From the NCBI GenBank assembly GCA_021792615.1, contig JAJYUJ010000003.1, positions 38,700-102,699 on the forward strand: a stretch of 64,000 nt of DNA, given 5' to 3'. Of this stretch, positions 38,861 through 47,952 are shown in pieces (the stretch's first letter is position 1; each line of letters opens with the position of its first letter). The position numbers and the translations under genes are program-made. Source of the stretch: a bacterium (GTDB taxonomy: Bacteria > JAMCPX01). Below the pieces are notes generated by a model. It was not told the DNA's origin and searched no databases. It saw only the letters and a list, made by a program, of their open reading frames with translations.

Positions 38861-39762
38861 AGATACGGATTGGTACAAGGGGCAGCAAGCTTGCGTTATG
38901 GCAGGCTCATTACATAAAGACCCTCCTTGAAAAGATTGATGCCGGGAATGCCGTAGAACTGGTTATCATAAAGACGTCGGGAGATACCATACAGGATGTA
39001 TCGCTGACCGATATCGGCGGTAAAGGATTATTCGTTAAAGAGATAGAAAAGGCACTTCTGTCAAAAGAAATCGACATTGCCGTTCATAGTATGAAGGACA
39101 TGCCGGCAGAGATACCCGAAGGGCTCTTTATAGCGGCGACCCCGCCTGCGGAAGAGCCGTGGGACGCAATTATTTTCAACAAGAGGACAACGCTGGCCGG
39201 TTTAAAACCCGATGCCGTTATTGGAACAACGAGCCTCAGGAGAATAGTACAGTTGAAGAGGATAAATGCCGGATTGAAGTTTGCTATGCTCAGAGGCAAC
39301 ATAGATACAAGGATACGGAAAATGATGTCGGGGCAGTTCGATGCCATTGTCATCGCGTATGCGGGGATGAACAGGCTCGGGATAAAGCCGGAATTTATGG
39401 AAAAATTAAGTATAATACCCGCTGCCGGACAGGGGATCATAGCGATAGAGGCACACAAAGATACTATCGCTCTGAGGCCTTTTCTCGATAGGTTGAATGA
39501 CACCCGGACATTTTACCGAGCGTTGGCAGAACGGGGGTTCGTAACCCGTCTGGGAGCCAGTTGCCAGATACCCGCCGGAGCGCACGCCGACGTAATAAAC
39601 GATTCTATTGGAATCGAAGGATTTATTGCGGATATGAAGGGTACTGAATTTTATCAAAGCAAGACGACCGGAACCAGGGAGCAGGCATACGACACCGGTG
39701 TCCGGCTTGCAGAAGAGCTGCTGAAATCCGGGGCATCGAGATTCGCGGGGCAGCAGGTATGA
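38857..39762 (+). CDS. hemC: Porphobilinogen deaminase (hydroxymethylbilane synthase)
   Basis: 301 residues. MKIRIGTRGSKLALWQAH, the dipyrromethane-cofactor cysteine in LGASCQIPAGAH near residue 236, and GTTSLRRIVQLKRI and MLRGNIDTRI substrate-binding arginines are present. It polymerises four porphobilinogens. Four-base overlaps at both ends (with hemA and the cobA-hemD fusion) show a tightly coupled operon. Confidence 0.96.
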   Translation: MKIRIGTRGSKLALWQAHYIKTLLEKIDAGNAVELVIIKTSGDTIQDVSLTDIGGKGLFVKEIEKALLSKEIDIAVHSMKDMPAEIPEGLFIAATPPAEEPWDAIIFNKRTTLAGLKPDAVIGTTSLRRIVQLKRINAGLKFAMLRGNIDTRIRKMMSGQFDAIVIAYAGMNRLGIKPEFMEKLSIIPAAGQGIIAIEAHKDTIALRPFLDRLNDTRTFYRALAERGFVTRLGASCQIPAGAHADVINDSIGIEGFIADMKGTEFYQSKTTGTREQAYDTGVRLAEELLKSGASRFAGQQV

Positions 39763-41267
39763 AGAGGGGGAAAGTGTACATAGCAGGTGCAGGGCCTGGA
39801 GATCCGGAACTCCTCACCCTGAAGGTTATCAATCACATTAAAACTGCCGATGTGATAGTGTACGATCACCTTATAAATCAGGAGGTCCTCCGGTATGCAA
39901 ATCCATCGGCCGAACTTATTTACGCGGGGAAAATGGCAGGAGAGCATATCAAATCCCAGGATGAGATCAACACGATACTTATAGATAAAGCAAGGACCGG
40001 TTCCAATGTATTAAGGCTGAAAGGCGGAGACCCGTTTCTGTTCGGAAGGGGAGGAGAAGAGGCTGTTGCACTTGCCGAGGAAAGTATCGACTTCGAAATT
40101 ATTCCTGGAGTATCATCGATAAATGCCGTTCCTCTTTATGCCGGTATTCCTCTTACTCACCGCGATCTGTCGTCTTCCGTCGTGATAATAACCGGTCATA
40201 AACATACGGCAGCCGGGATCGATGAACACAACTGGGATGCCATAGCAAAAATCGACACCATTGTCATATTGATGGGTGTTGCACAGATAAAACAAATAGC
40301 AAAGAAGCTTGTCAGTAAGGGGAGGGACCCGCAGGATCTTGTGGGTGTCATACGATGGGGCACGATGCCCATGCAGTCAACCTATGTCTGCACATTAACA
40401 GATATACTGGAGGAACGTCATAAACCTTTCATGACACCGGCGCTTATCATTATCGGTAAGGTTGTTACGCTGCATGATAAACTTAGCTGGTTTGAGAAAC
40501 TGCCCCTGTTCGGCAAGAAAGTACTGATTACCAGGATGGAGAAGGACAGCTCAACCCTGAGACAATCTCTCGAATGGATCGGTGCATTTGTTATCGAGCA
40601 GCCGAGTATTCAGATTACTGCTCCCGATGATTATTCGCCCCTTGATAGTGTCCTGCATAAGCTTGACAGTTATGATATAATAATATTTACCAGTGCAAAT
40701 GCGGTAAGAAGATTCCTCGACAGACTCTGGACATCCGGAAGGGATGTTCGGTCGATCGGGAATGCAAAGATAGTTGCCATTGGTCCCAAGACTGCACAGG
40801 CAATCGAGGATTTGAAAATAAGGGTAAACCAGATGCCGGATGAATTCAGGGCAGAAGGGCTTATTGCTCTGCTCAACGGAGAGATAAGCGGGAAAAAAAT
40901 CCTTATTCCAAGGGCTCAAACGGCGCGGATGGTCCTTGTGGATGAATTGAAAAGGATGGGAGCTGAAGTGAACGTTGTCCCTGTTTATAAAACAATAAGG
41001 GCAGAAGTAAGGCAGGACATGCTTCCCTATCTCAAGGATGGCGTGGATATCGCGGTTTTTACCAGTTCATCGACCGTAACCAACTTCTTCGATATGTTCG
41101 GCGAGAATGCATTTACCATGCTTGAACATGCCGATATAGCCTGCATAGGTCCTATAACAGCGAAGACCGTTCATGAAATGGGGCTTGAGGTCAGGATCCA
41201 GCCTGCATCGTATACTATAGAAGCATTGATTCAGGAAATGGTACTGTATTATAAGAACGGTCGCTGA
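39759..41267 (+). CDS. Uroporphyrinogen-III C-methyltransferase / uroporphyrinogen-III synthase fusion (CobA-HemD)
   Basis: 502 residues. Residues 1-245 are the SUMT methyltransferase: GKVYIAGAGPGDPELLTLK, LRLKGGDPFLFGRGGEEA, and PGVSSINAVPLYAGIPLTHR. Residues about 250-502 are HemD: VLITRMEKDSSTLRQ, IIFTSANAVRRFLDRL, ILIPRAQTARMVLVDELK and AVFTSSSTVTNFF. The fusion closes the tetrapyrrole ring and also methylates it, so it feeds both haem and siroheme or cobalamin branches. It ends the hem operon. Confidence 0.95.
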   Translation: MKRGKVYIAGAGPGDPELLTLKVINHIKTADVIVYDHLINQEVLRYANPSAELIYAGKMAGEHIKSQDEINTILIDKARTGSNVLRLKGGDPFLFGRGGEEAVALAEESIDFEIIPGVSSINAVPLYAGIPLTHRDLSSSVVIITGHKHTAAGIDEHNWDAIAKIDTIVILMGVAQIKQIAKKLVSKGRDPQDLVGVIRWGTMPMQSTYVCTLTDILEERHKPFMTPALIIIGKVVTLHDKLSWFEKLPLFGKKVLITRMEKDSSTLRQSLEWIGAFVIEQPSIQITAPDDYSPLDSVLHKLDSYDIIIFTSANAVRRFLDRLWTSGRDVRSIGNAKIVAIGPKTAQAIEDLKIRVNQMPDEFRAEGLIALLNGEISGKKILIPRAQTARMVLVDELKRMGAEVNVVPVYKTIRAEVRQDMLPYLKDGVDIAVFTSSSTVTNFFDMFGENAFTMLEHADIACIGPITAKTVHEMGLEVRIQPASYTIEALIQEMVLYYKNGR

Positions 41268-41319
41268 TATTTGTAAGAATATGATTGACCCTTCTCTAAA
41301 AAGAACTTAAAAAGAATAT

Positions 41320-42480
41320 ATGCGGGTAATACTTTATACAGGGAAAGGGGGGGTTGGCAAAACGACAGTTTCTGCCGCTACTGCCGTGCTTGCCTCTGAA
41401 CTCGGGCATAAGACGATTGTTTTGAGCACGGACCCTGCCCACAGTCTTTCCGATGCATTCGCCATCCAGATAGGCAATACCCCTCAAAAATTAAAGGAAA
41501 ACCTGTATGGCCAGGAAATAGATATTTACAAAGAGATAGCTGCCAACTGGGGCAAAATAGAATCTTACGTGAAAGCCCTTCTTCAGAGTCAGGGACTTGA
41601 TGAGTTGATGTCGGATGAGCTTGCAACGCTGCCCGGTATGGAGGAATTATTCAGCCTTCTCAAACTCCTCGAGTTTCAGCAGGAAGGTAAGTACGATACC
41701 GTAATTATCGACTGTGCACCGACAGCCAGTACCATAAGACTGTTGAGCTTTCCAGAGATATTTCAATGGTACATGGACAAGTTTTTCAACATAGGCAGAA
41801 AAATAGCAAAGATTGTCAGACCTGCCGCAGAAAGGCTGACGAAGATCCCTTTTCCAAAGGACGAAGTTTACGGTTCTATCGAGAAACTCTACGTCAAAAT
41901 GGTTAAAATCAAAGAACTGCTGCTGGATAACAATAGCACGACGATACGGCTGGTCATAAACCCGGAGAAGATGGTTATCAATGAATCCCAGCGTGCCTAT
42001 ACCTACCTGAATATGTTCGGATTTACCGTTGATGCCCTTGTGGTAAACAAGGTCTATCCTCAGGAGATTAACAATTCTTACCTGTCCAATTGGATTGGAA
42101 TACAGGAAAAGCATATCAAGCATATAACACGGGTATTTCACGGAACCCCTATTTTCAAATCAATTCTCTATGACAGGGAAATGGTTGGAATAGCTTCACT
42201 GTTGAAATTCTCGAGGGATTTGTTCAAAGATGACGACCCGGCACAATGTTTTAATAAAGACGCGCCGATCAAGATCAGTAAGAAAGGAGATCATTTTTTA
42301 CTGATGATAAAAATGCCCGGGGTCAAAAAAGAGGACATCGGGCTCCTTACGAGCGGAGACGAACTTGTCATTAAAATACAAAATTTTCAGCGTAATCTGA
42401 TGCTGCCGAGAGCGCTGCAAACACGGCAGATAAAAGAAGCAACGATAGAAGGCGATTGGTTGAAGATTATATTTCTATGA
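41320..42480 (+). CDS. ArsA/Get3-like ATPase with C-terminal HSP20-like domain
   Basis: 386 residues. The deviant Walker A YTGKGGVGKTTVSAAT at residues 6-21, STDPAHSLSDAF and IIDCAPTASTIRLLSFPE are typical of the ArsA/Get3 family. Residues about 315-386 (IKISKKGDHFLLMIKMPGV and the GDELVIKI strand) form an alpha-crystallin/HSP20-like beta-sandwich, which some bacterial ArsA homologues carry. The metal-binding cysteines of arsenite pumps are not seen, and no arsB is near, so arsenite export is unlikely; chaperone-like handling of hydrophobic proteins is more plausible. The start has no clear ribosome site. It is coupled to the next gene by 4 bp. Confidence 0.85.
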   Translation: MRVILYTGKGGVGKTTVSAATAVLASELGHKTIVLSTDPAHSLSDAFAIQIGNTPQKLKENLYGQEIDIYKEIAANWGKIESYVKALLQSQGLDELMSDELATLPGMEELFSLLKLLEFQQEGKYDTVIIDCAPTASTIRLLSFPEIFQWYMDKFFNIGRKIAKIVRPAAERLTKIPFPKDEVYGSIEKLYVKMVKIKELLLDNNSTTIRLVINPEKMVINESQRAYTYLNMFGFTVDALVVNKVYPQEINNSYLSNWIGIQEKHIKHITRVFHGTPIFKSILYDREMVGIASLLKFSRDLFKDDDPAQCFNKDAPIKISKKGDHFLLMIKMPGVKKEDIGLLTSGDELVIKIQNFQRNLMLPRALQTRQIKEATIEGDWLKIIFL

Positions 42481-42917
42481 AAAAAACAAATAAAAAAGGA
42501 CACTTCAATCCGGACGCACTCCAATCATTGAAATCCGCAAAACAACATTTCCTGACTGCCAACAGGGAAGACATACTCGCACTGAACGATGTAATCGAGT
42601 TCTTAAAACAAGTGATCGAAGGTTATGATGATGTGCCTGCTATAACGGCATTATCCTCGCTCCTTGCCATGATGCAGTTGATTTTGAACGTAGTCATAAA
42701 GAAGATCGTAGACCCTTTGCGTATTGGTGAAATACCGGCAGATGCCGGTGAGATAGTCTATATGATTAATACGTTGGTAGACGAAGAGCTGAAAAAATTG
42801 GGGAAAGAAGATCCGTCAGATCCGAGGCTGCAGATACTCTGGAGCTTAAAAGAAATATTGGCCGGCAAGAAAAGACAAAAGACCGTTAGGAAGGTCAGAA
42901 GAATTACTGTTGAATAG
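42477..42917 (+). CDS. Helical protein of unknown function coupled to the ArsA-like ATPase
   Basis: 146 residues from the ATG at 42477, which shares ATGA with the arsA-like stop; an in-frame start at 42456 is less likely. I do not recognise a family. It is almost wholly alpha-helical by pattern, with a central stretch ALSSLLAMMQLILNVVIKK that could be amphipathic or membrane-associated, and a strongly basic C-terminal end (KKRQKTVRKVRRI). The position between an ArsA/HSP20 ATPase and a J-domain protein suggests a shared chaperone or targeting role. Confidence 0.7.
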   Translation: MKKTNKKGHFNPDALQSLKSAKQHFLTANREDILALNDVIEFLKQVIEGYDDVPAITALSSLLAMMQLILNVVIKKIVDPLRIGEIPADAGEIVYMINTLVDEELKKLGKEDPSDPRLQILWSLKEILAGKKRQKTVRKVRRITVE

Positions 42918-42947
42918 ATCGATTAACTGTGCTTAAATAAACAACAA

Positions 42948-44354
42948 ATGCTGAATAAAGGTAGATTAAAAGATTCTCCGTTTCTGAAACTTCTTATGGG
43001 TTTCCATACCAATAAAACTACAGGTATACTCAGGCTGACAAACGGTTCTGAGGTTAAGATCATATACCTGTCGAAGGGTAAGCCCATTTTTGCCGCGTCC
43101 AATCTGCCCGAAGACAGAATGGGCGCAATGGTATTGAGGCTCAACCTCATAACGGAAGAACAGCTCGATGATGCACTGAAAGAAGTCATGAAAAGCGGTA
43201 AAAGACTCGGCACGGTACTTGTCGATATGGACATCATAACAGCGGAGCAACTGTTCGATCTGGTGCTCAAGCAGGTTTCGGAGATTATCTACTCGATATT
43301 TGAACTGGACGATGCCGAGTATAGTTTGATAGAGGATGTACACTTCAGCAACGAGGTCATAACCCTCGATCTGAGTTTATGGGATCTTATCATCGAAGGT
43401 GTAAAAAGGAAATTCAGCCCCGATAAATTAAAAGATATCATCGGGCATTCCAATGTTATTCTGCAGAAAAACCCGGCTTTGACAGAAGATTTAGGTATGA
43501 TAAAAAATACGGACGGTGAAAAGTTCTACAGTCTTATCGACGGAAGCAAAACCCTCGGTGATATTATCGACGCAGCAGGCATGGGAGAGTTGAAAGCAAT
43601 ACAGATAATCGGTGTATTGAACCTGCTTGGTTTTGTATATCCCGGCGCTGAAAAGAAAGAAACAGCGGCGACTGGATCCCTGAAATCCGAGATAGAAGAA
43701 AAACTCGACAAATTCCAGACCTCGAATCTTTTTGAGAAACTCGGGCTCGACATGAATGCTACAAAAGAACAGATCCTTTCGTCGTTTACACTGTTGTCAA
43801 AAAGTTATCATCCGGATAAATTTGTAGAACCGCAGTTTAAAGAAATAAAACCGCTCGCTTTGCAGATGTACAACCAGATACTCGAAGCATTTACCATCCT
43901 TTACAAAGATTCAACGAGGGAGAAGTACCTGAAAGAGATGAACGAAGAAGACAAGAGTATGTTGTTTACAGAGACCGATCCTGTGCTTGCAAGGGAAAGC
44001 TTTGAAAGGGGAAGGGCTTACGTAAATGAGAAAAAGTATTCCGAAGCTTATAAAATGTTCAGTACAGCCATAAAAAACGATCAAAATATTTCGGAATACT
44101 ATACGGGACTGGCTATCCTGGAGACGATGAGTTTTAACGACCATCCGGTGAATATCGAGGCTGCGGAACAGGCATTCTCAAGGGCCGTGGAACTGAATCC
44201 GGATGAAGCGCGTAATTATTTCTACCTCGGCGTTCTGTACAAAAACAAACAGGATTATAAGACCGCGCGGGGGTATTTTCAAAAGGCGCTCGTGCACAAT
44301 CCCGACCACCGGGAATCAAAGAAACAATTGGAACTGCTCGACAGGGTTGGGTAA
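42948..44354 (+). CDS. PATAN (DUF4388) / J-domain / TPR protein
   Basis: 468 residues. Residues 1-125 match the DUF4388/PATAN pattern: GRLKDSPFLKLLMGFHTNK, TGILRLTNGSEVKIIYL and GKPIFAASN, then helices with GKRLGTVLVDMDIIT. Residues about 262-330 form a J domain (LFEKLGLDMNATKEQ with the HPD triad in KSYHPDKF). Residues about 345-465 have TPR-like repeats (FERGRAYVNEKKYSEAYKMF, NYFYLGVLYKNKQDYKTARG). PATAN domains act in signalling and motility-linked regulation in Deltaproteobacteria and cyanobacteria. The J domain implies a DnaK partner. It overlaps def by one base. Confidence 0.85.
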   Translation: MLNKGRLKDSPFLKLLMGFHTNKTTGILRLTNGSEVKIIYLSKGKPIFAASNLPEDRMGAMVLRLNLITEEQLDDALKEVMKSGKRLGTVLVDMDIITAEQLFDLVLKQVSEIIYSIFELDDAEYSLIEDVHFSNEVITLDLSLWDLIIEGVKRKFSPDKLKDIIGHSNVILQKNPALTEDLGMIKNTDGEKFYSLIDGSKTLGDIIDAAGMGELKAIQIIGVLNLLGFVYPGAEKKETAATGSLKSEIEEKLDKFQTSNLFEKLGLDMNATKEQILSSFTLLSKSYHPDKFVEPQFKEIKPLALQMYNQILEAFTILYKDSTREKYLKEMNEEDKSMLFTETDPVLARESFERGRAYVNEKKYSEAYKMFSTAIKNDQNISEYYTGLAILETMSFNDHPVNIEAAEQAFSRAVELNPDEARNYFYLGVLYKNKQDYKTARGYFQKALVHNPDHRESKKQLELLDRVG

Positions 44355-44854
44355 TGGCAATCTACAGGATATACACGTATCCCGAAAGGATACTGAAACA
44401 CAAGGCGAAAGAAATAAAGAACATAAACGGCGGACTGCAGGAATTTATAGACAATATGTATGAGACCTTGCATTATGCATCCGGCGTAGGCCTTGCCGCT
44501 ACGCAGGTAGGGAAAGAAAATGCATTGTTCGTAGCGGACGTTCCAGTCGGGGAAGATAAAAGGAAGGTTATTGCCGTTATAAATCCTGTCATTGTCGAAT
44601 CCGAGGGTGAGTCTTCGATCGAAGAAGGGTGTCTGAGCGTTCCTAATTTCCGGTTAAAAGTAAAAAGGGCTGCGAGGATTGTCATAAAAGGTTATGACCG
44701 GAACGGAAAAGACCTTGTTCTCGAAGCCACAGACCTGCTTGCGACGGTCATACAGCACGAGATGGATCATCTCAACGGTATTACGCTCATGGACCATGCT
44801 TCCCTGTTAAAAAGGGATGCGTATATAAAATCCCTGAAAAAAGAATCGAAGTAA
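44354..44854 (+). CDS. def: Peptide deformylase
   Basis: 166 residues with all three active-site motifs: GVGLAATQVG (45-53), EGCLSVP (91-97) and QHEMDHLNG (near 135-143). It removes the formyl group from new proteins using Fe2+ or Zn2+. It starts within the stop codon of the PATAN/J-domain gene (TAATGG), so it is at the end of that operon, and meets hemL tail to tail. Confidence 0.96.
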   Translation: MAIYRIYTYPERILKHKAKEIKNINGGLQEFIDNMYETLHYASGVGLAATQVGKENALFVADVPVGEDKRKVIAVINPVIVESEGESSIEEGCLSVPNFRLKVKRAARIVIKGYDRNGKDLVLEATDLLATVIQHEMDHLNGITLMDHASLLKRDAYIKSLKKESK

Positions 44855-44882
44855 AGCAAAGATTGCTTACGCCCTGTGATCC

Positions 44883-46169
44883 TTACAGTTTCTTGAAAGC
44901 CTCGTATGCATATTTTATCGTTCTGTCTATGTCATGGGCCGTGTGAGCCATCGAGACAAAATGTGCCTCGAACTGTGATGGCGGCAGATAAACGCCCTTT
45001 TCAAACATGAAATGAAAGAACCGCGCGTATTTCTTTGTATCGGATGTCATTGCAGATTCGAGGTCCCTCACCGGTTTGTCCGTAAAGAAGGGGGTAAACA
45101 TAGATGCAATGGAATTTATGGTTATTCCCAGTCCCGCAAGCCGCGCCGCATCTTTTAACCCATAAACAAGATGGTCAGTTTTCTTCTCCAGATCTTTATA
45201 GAACAATGGCTTCGATTCTATTTCTTTTATGGTGGCTATGCCTGCTGCCATTGCAATTGGATTGCCGGAGAGCGTTCCGGCCTGATAAACCGGACCCTCC
45301 GGTGAAATGAGCTGCATAATATCCTTCCTTCCACCGTACGCTCCGACCGGTAAGCCTCCACCGATGATTTTGCCGAGAGTCGTCATATCGGGTTTGATGT
45401 CCATGAAACCCTGTGCTCCTGAAAGAGAAATCCTGAAGCCGGTTATCACCTCATCAAAGATGAGGACTATGCCGTGTTTCCCGGTCAGCTCTCTCAGTGC
45501 TTCGAGGAACCCGTTTTCCGGCAGTACGACTCCGATATTGCCTGCCACCGGTTCCACGATAATGGCAGCGATCTCTTTATACTTTCCCGTAATAAGTTTT
45601 TGAGCGGCCGGTATTGCGTTATAGGGAAGTGTCAATGTCGTTGCGGCAAAAGCTTCCGGCACGCCGGGACTGGATGGTGTTCCCAGTGTCGTCAAGCCCG
45701 AGCCCGCCTTGATAAGAAACTGGTCAGAATGACCATGGTATCCCCCTTCAAATTTGACGATCTTATCCCTTTTCGTAAATGCCCGTGCCGCCCGTACCGC
45801 ACTCATGGTAGCCTCTGTGCCTGAACTCACCATGCGCACAAGCTCTATCGAAGGGTACGTGTCTAAAATAAGTTCTGCGAGTTTTATCTCGTTCGGACAG
45901 AGCGTACCGAAGCTTGTCCCGCCCCGAATGGCCTTTCTGAGCGCGTTGAGTACCTTTATGTTGCCATGGCCGAGGATCATCGGCCCCCACGACATGCAGT
46001 AGTCGATATAGCTGTTACCGTCGGCATCATAAAGCCTGTTGCCTTTTGCGCGCGTAACAACAATGGGATCGTCTCCGACTGCTTTAAATGCCCTTACAGG
46101 ACTGTTAACTCCGCCGGGCATGAGAGCTTTAGCCTTTTTGAAATAATTGCGTGAATGTGGTCTGTCCAT
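44883..46169 (-). CDS. hemL: Glutamate-1-semialdehyde 2,1-aminomutase
   Basis: 428 residues. MPGGVNSPVRAFKAVGDDP is the family N-terminus; SSGTEATMSAVRAARAFT and FEGGYHGHSDQFL follow, and the PLP lysine is in TLGKIIGGGLPVGAYGG. It makes 5-aminolevulinate from the product of HemA, whose gene lies about 6 kb away on the other strand. AAGGAG precedes the start. Convergent with def, divergent from psd. Confidence 0.96.
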   Translation of the reverse strand: MDRPHSRNYFKKAKALMPGGVNSPVRAFKAVGDDPIVVTRAKGNRLYDADGNSYIDYCMSWGPMILGHGNIKVLNALRKAIRGGTSFGTLCPNEIKLAELILDTYPSIELVRMVSSGTEATMSAVRAARAFTKRDKIVKFEGGYHGHSDQFLIKAGSGLTTLGTPSSPGVPEAFAATTLTLPYNAIPAAQKLITGKYKEIAAIIVEPVAGNIGVVLPENGFLEALRELTGKHGIVLIFDEVITGFRISLSGAQGFMDIKPDMTTLGKIIGGGLPVGAYGGRKDIMQLISPEGPVYQAGTLSGNPIAMAAGIATIKEIESKPLFYKDLEKKTDHLVYGLKDAARLAGLGITINSIASMFTPFFTDKPVRDLESAMTSDTKKYARFFHFMFEKGVYLPPSQFEAHFVSMAHTAHDIDRTIKYAYEAFKKL

Positions 46170-46191
46170 TCTCTGCTCCTTTTGGACAACC

Positions 46192-46219
46192 TTAACATGA
46201 AAACGAAAAGGCTTGTCAA
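46192..46219 (-). promoter_or_regulatory. Possible hemL promoter
   Basis: On the minus strand a perfect TTGACA (46219-46214) is followed after 16 bp by TGTTAA (46197-46192), 22 bp before the start codon at 46169. The -35 is strong and the -10 weak. Confidence 0.4.
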
Positions 46220-46288
46220 GAATGTTCTATCCCGTAACACCGGGAATCCGATGAGAAATTATTCCATTATTCTTTGCAATTTTTTCAG

Positions 46289-46294
46289 TATAAT
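46289..46294 (+). promoter_or_regulatory. Perfect -10 box before psd
   Basis: TATAAT at 46289-46294 lies only about 17 bp from the psd ATG, with no convincing -35 box and no ribosome site in between. A transcript starting here would be almost leaderless. Confidence 0.4.
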
Positions 46295-46310
46295 GTATAT
46301 AGTTTGTGTC

Positions 46311-46946
46311 ATGGACAATAATTTTATCGTAAAAGACGGCTGGGTATTCATAGGATTTTTTCTTCTTCTCGCAGTTGCAGGGCTTTTGATAAAGCACGGA
46401 TATATTTTATATATACCTTCGATAGTATTGTTGGTATTTGTTATGTGGTTTTTCAGAAATCCCGAGAGGCATTCGCCGGCGGGTGATCATATTGTATCCC
46501 CTGCTGATGGTACCGTCATCAAGATTGTGAAGAACGGCAAGTATGAACAATTTATGGGGAAGGAAGCTGTTTGCGTCAGTATATTTATGTCCGTGTTGAA
46601 TGTGCATGTGAACAGGTCCCCGGTGAACGGCGTTGTTATTGATAAACAGTACCATCCCGGTATGTTCCATATTGCATCCGTTGACAAGGCATCGGAGTTC
46701 AATGAGCAGACAGCTTTATTCCTGCAGGATGACAAGGGAAGAAAGCTTGTAGTCGTACAGATTGCAGGGTCCGTTGCACGGAGGATAGTGTGTAACGTGG
46801 ACAAAGGCTCAAAGATGACAACCGGTCAAAGATATGGTATGATTAAATTAGGTTCAAGACTTGACGTTTATGTTGAACCTGATAGGGATATTAAGGTAAG
46901 AATAGGTGATAAGGTAACGGCAGGCGAAACAATAATCGCCGTATAA
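46311..46946 (+). CDS. psd: Phosphatidylserine decarboxylase, short (archaeal-like) form
   Basis: 211 residues from ATG 46311; the open frame begins at 46155 but the first 52 codons have no family match. Two hydrophobic segments anchor the N-terminus, then VMWFFRNPERHSP, VSPADGTVIKI, VNVHVNRSPV, and the self-cleavage site LGSR near residue 180, where the serine becomes the pyruvoyl group. It makes phosphatidylethanolamine from the product of PssA, encoded 3 bp downstream. The short form is common in Deltaproteobacteria and archaea. A strong ribosome site is lacking. Confidence 0.92.
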   Translation: MDNNFIVKDGWVFIGFFLLLAVAGLLIKHGYILYIPSIVLLVFVMWFFRNPERHSPAGDHIVSPADGTVIKIVKNGKYEQFMGKEAVCVSIFMSVLNVHVNRSPVNGVVIDKQYHPGMFHIASVDKASEFNEQTALFLQDDKGRKLVVVQIAGSVARRIVCNVDKGSKMTTGQRYGMIKLGSRLDVYVEPDRDIKVRIGDKVTAGETIIAV

Positions 46947-46949
46947 TGT

Positions 46950-47822
46950 ATGAATGGAAAAAATATTATAGACATAAACAAGACTCACGAGAAAGAGCCC
47001 CGGACGGAAAAGAGGCAGGTAAGGGGTGTGGGCAGGGGCATTTTCCTGCTTCCCAACCTGTTTACCTCTGCGAGTCTGTTTTCCGGTTTTTATTCAATCA
47101 TAGCGACGTTTAACGGCAACTATTTTTATGGCGCTATCGCCATAATATTTTCCATCTTTTTTGACGGCATCGACGGGAAGGTGGCACGACTGACGCATAC
47201 CACAAGCGCTTTTGGCGTTGAGTATGACTCACTCTCGGACCTTGTGGGTTTTGGCGTGGCTCCGGCATTTCTCGCGTATTCCATTGCACTGAGCTCGTTC
47301 GGCAGGGTTGGATGGGTAATTGCATTCATCTATGTCGCCTGCGCCGCGATAAGACTGGCGAGATTTAATGTCCAAATCGATACCGTTGAAAAGAGCGTTT
47401 TTAACGGCCTGCCTTCACCTGCTGCGGCAGGTCTGGTGACGACGACCATTTTACTTTACGTTACGCCCTCAACAGGTCTTGACGAAGATAAAAAGGTATT
47501 GTTTTCTTCCATGATAAAGCATCCCATCGATCTCATATTGAACAAACCGATCGATTTTATACTCTCTCAGCATTTTACGATCCTGCTGCTTGTACTCATT
47601 TCAGGATTGCTTATGATAAGTACGGTAAAATATAAAAGTTTTAAAAATGCAGACATGATAAAGGAAAAGCCTGTTTCATTTTTGATGCTTGCAATCGTAA
47701 TGATGTCGTTGATCGTGCTTGAGCCGGTCAAGATGTTATTCGCTATATTCATTATTTACACGGCATCCGGTCTGATCGCCCTCCTACTCCCCAAAAGGGG
47801 AGAAAAGAAATTAACTATTTAA
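46950..47822 (+). CDS. pssA: CDP-diacylglycerol-serine O-phosphatidyltransferase
   Basis: 290 residues with about eight membrane helices. The CDP-alcohol phosphatidyltransferase motif is complete: FFDGIDGKVARL, then FGVEYDSLSDLVGFG. The N-terminal 30 residues are charged and cytoplasmic. The loop between the sixth and seventh helices (about residues 172-200) is longer than usual. It makes phosphatidylserine for Psd and is in the same operon. Confidence 0.93.
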   Translation: MNGKNIIDINKTHEKEPRTEKRQVRGVGRGIFLLPNLFTSASLFSGFYSIIATFNGNYFYGAIAIIFSIFFDGIDGKVARLTHTTSAFGVEYDSLSDLVGFGVAPAFLAYSIALSSFGRVGWVIAFIYVACAAIRLARFNVQIDTVEKSVFNGLPSPAAAGLVTTTILLYVTPSTGLDEDKKVLFSSMIKHPIDLILNKPIDFILSQHFTILLLVLISGLLMISTVKYKSFKNADMIKEKPVSFLMLAIVMMSLIVLEPVKMLFAIFIIYTASGLIALLLPKRGEKKLTI

Positions 47823-47828
47823 AATAGT
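47814..47828 (+). promoter_or_regulatory. AT-rich palindrome at the pssA stop codon
   Basis: ACTATTTAAAATAGT is a perfect 15-bp palindrome spanning the pssA TAA, followed by ACATTTTT. It may be a weak terminator of the phospholipid operon or an operator of leuA. The rest of 47829-47931 is described in the leuA leader entry. Confidence 0.35.
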
Positions 47829-47847
47829 ACATTTTTAATTTTATCGA

Positions 47848-47914
47848 AAACCCGGTCCAGCCAAGCGGATCCCTCCTGTATAAGGAACAAAAAAACAGCA
47901 AGATAAACGGGTTT
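47848..47914 (+). promoter_or_regulatory. Possible folded leader of the leuA transcript
   Basis: AAACCCG (47848-47854) can pair with CGGGTTT (47908-47914), closing a 53-nt loop just upstream of the first leuA ribosome site at 47921. No T-box conserved sequence and no run of leucine codons is seen, so it does not fit known leucine attenuators. Confidence 0.25.
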
Positions 47915-47952
47915 CTTATGAGGAGGACGAAATGAAAAAAAAGGAGGATACA

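Noticed and set aside
41320..42480. Arsenite efflux ATPase
   Set aside because: The metal-binding cysteines of ArsA pumps are not visible and no arsB, arsR or arsD is nearby; the HSP20-like tail and J-domain neighbour favour a chaperone-type role.
44851..44870. Small hairpin (AAGCAA/TTGCTT) between the convergent def and hemL genes as a bidirectional terminator
   Set aside because: The stem is only 6 bp and no T-run follows on either strand.
47823..47931. Possible T-box or classical leucine attenuator before leuA
   Set aside because: No T-box core sequence, no run of leucine codons in a leader peptide, and no terminator with T-run. Only a 7-bp long-range stem is seen.
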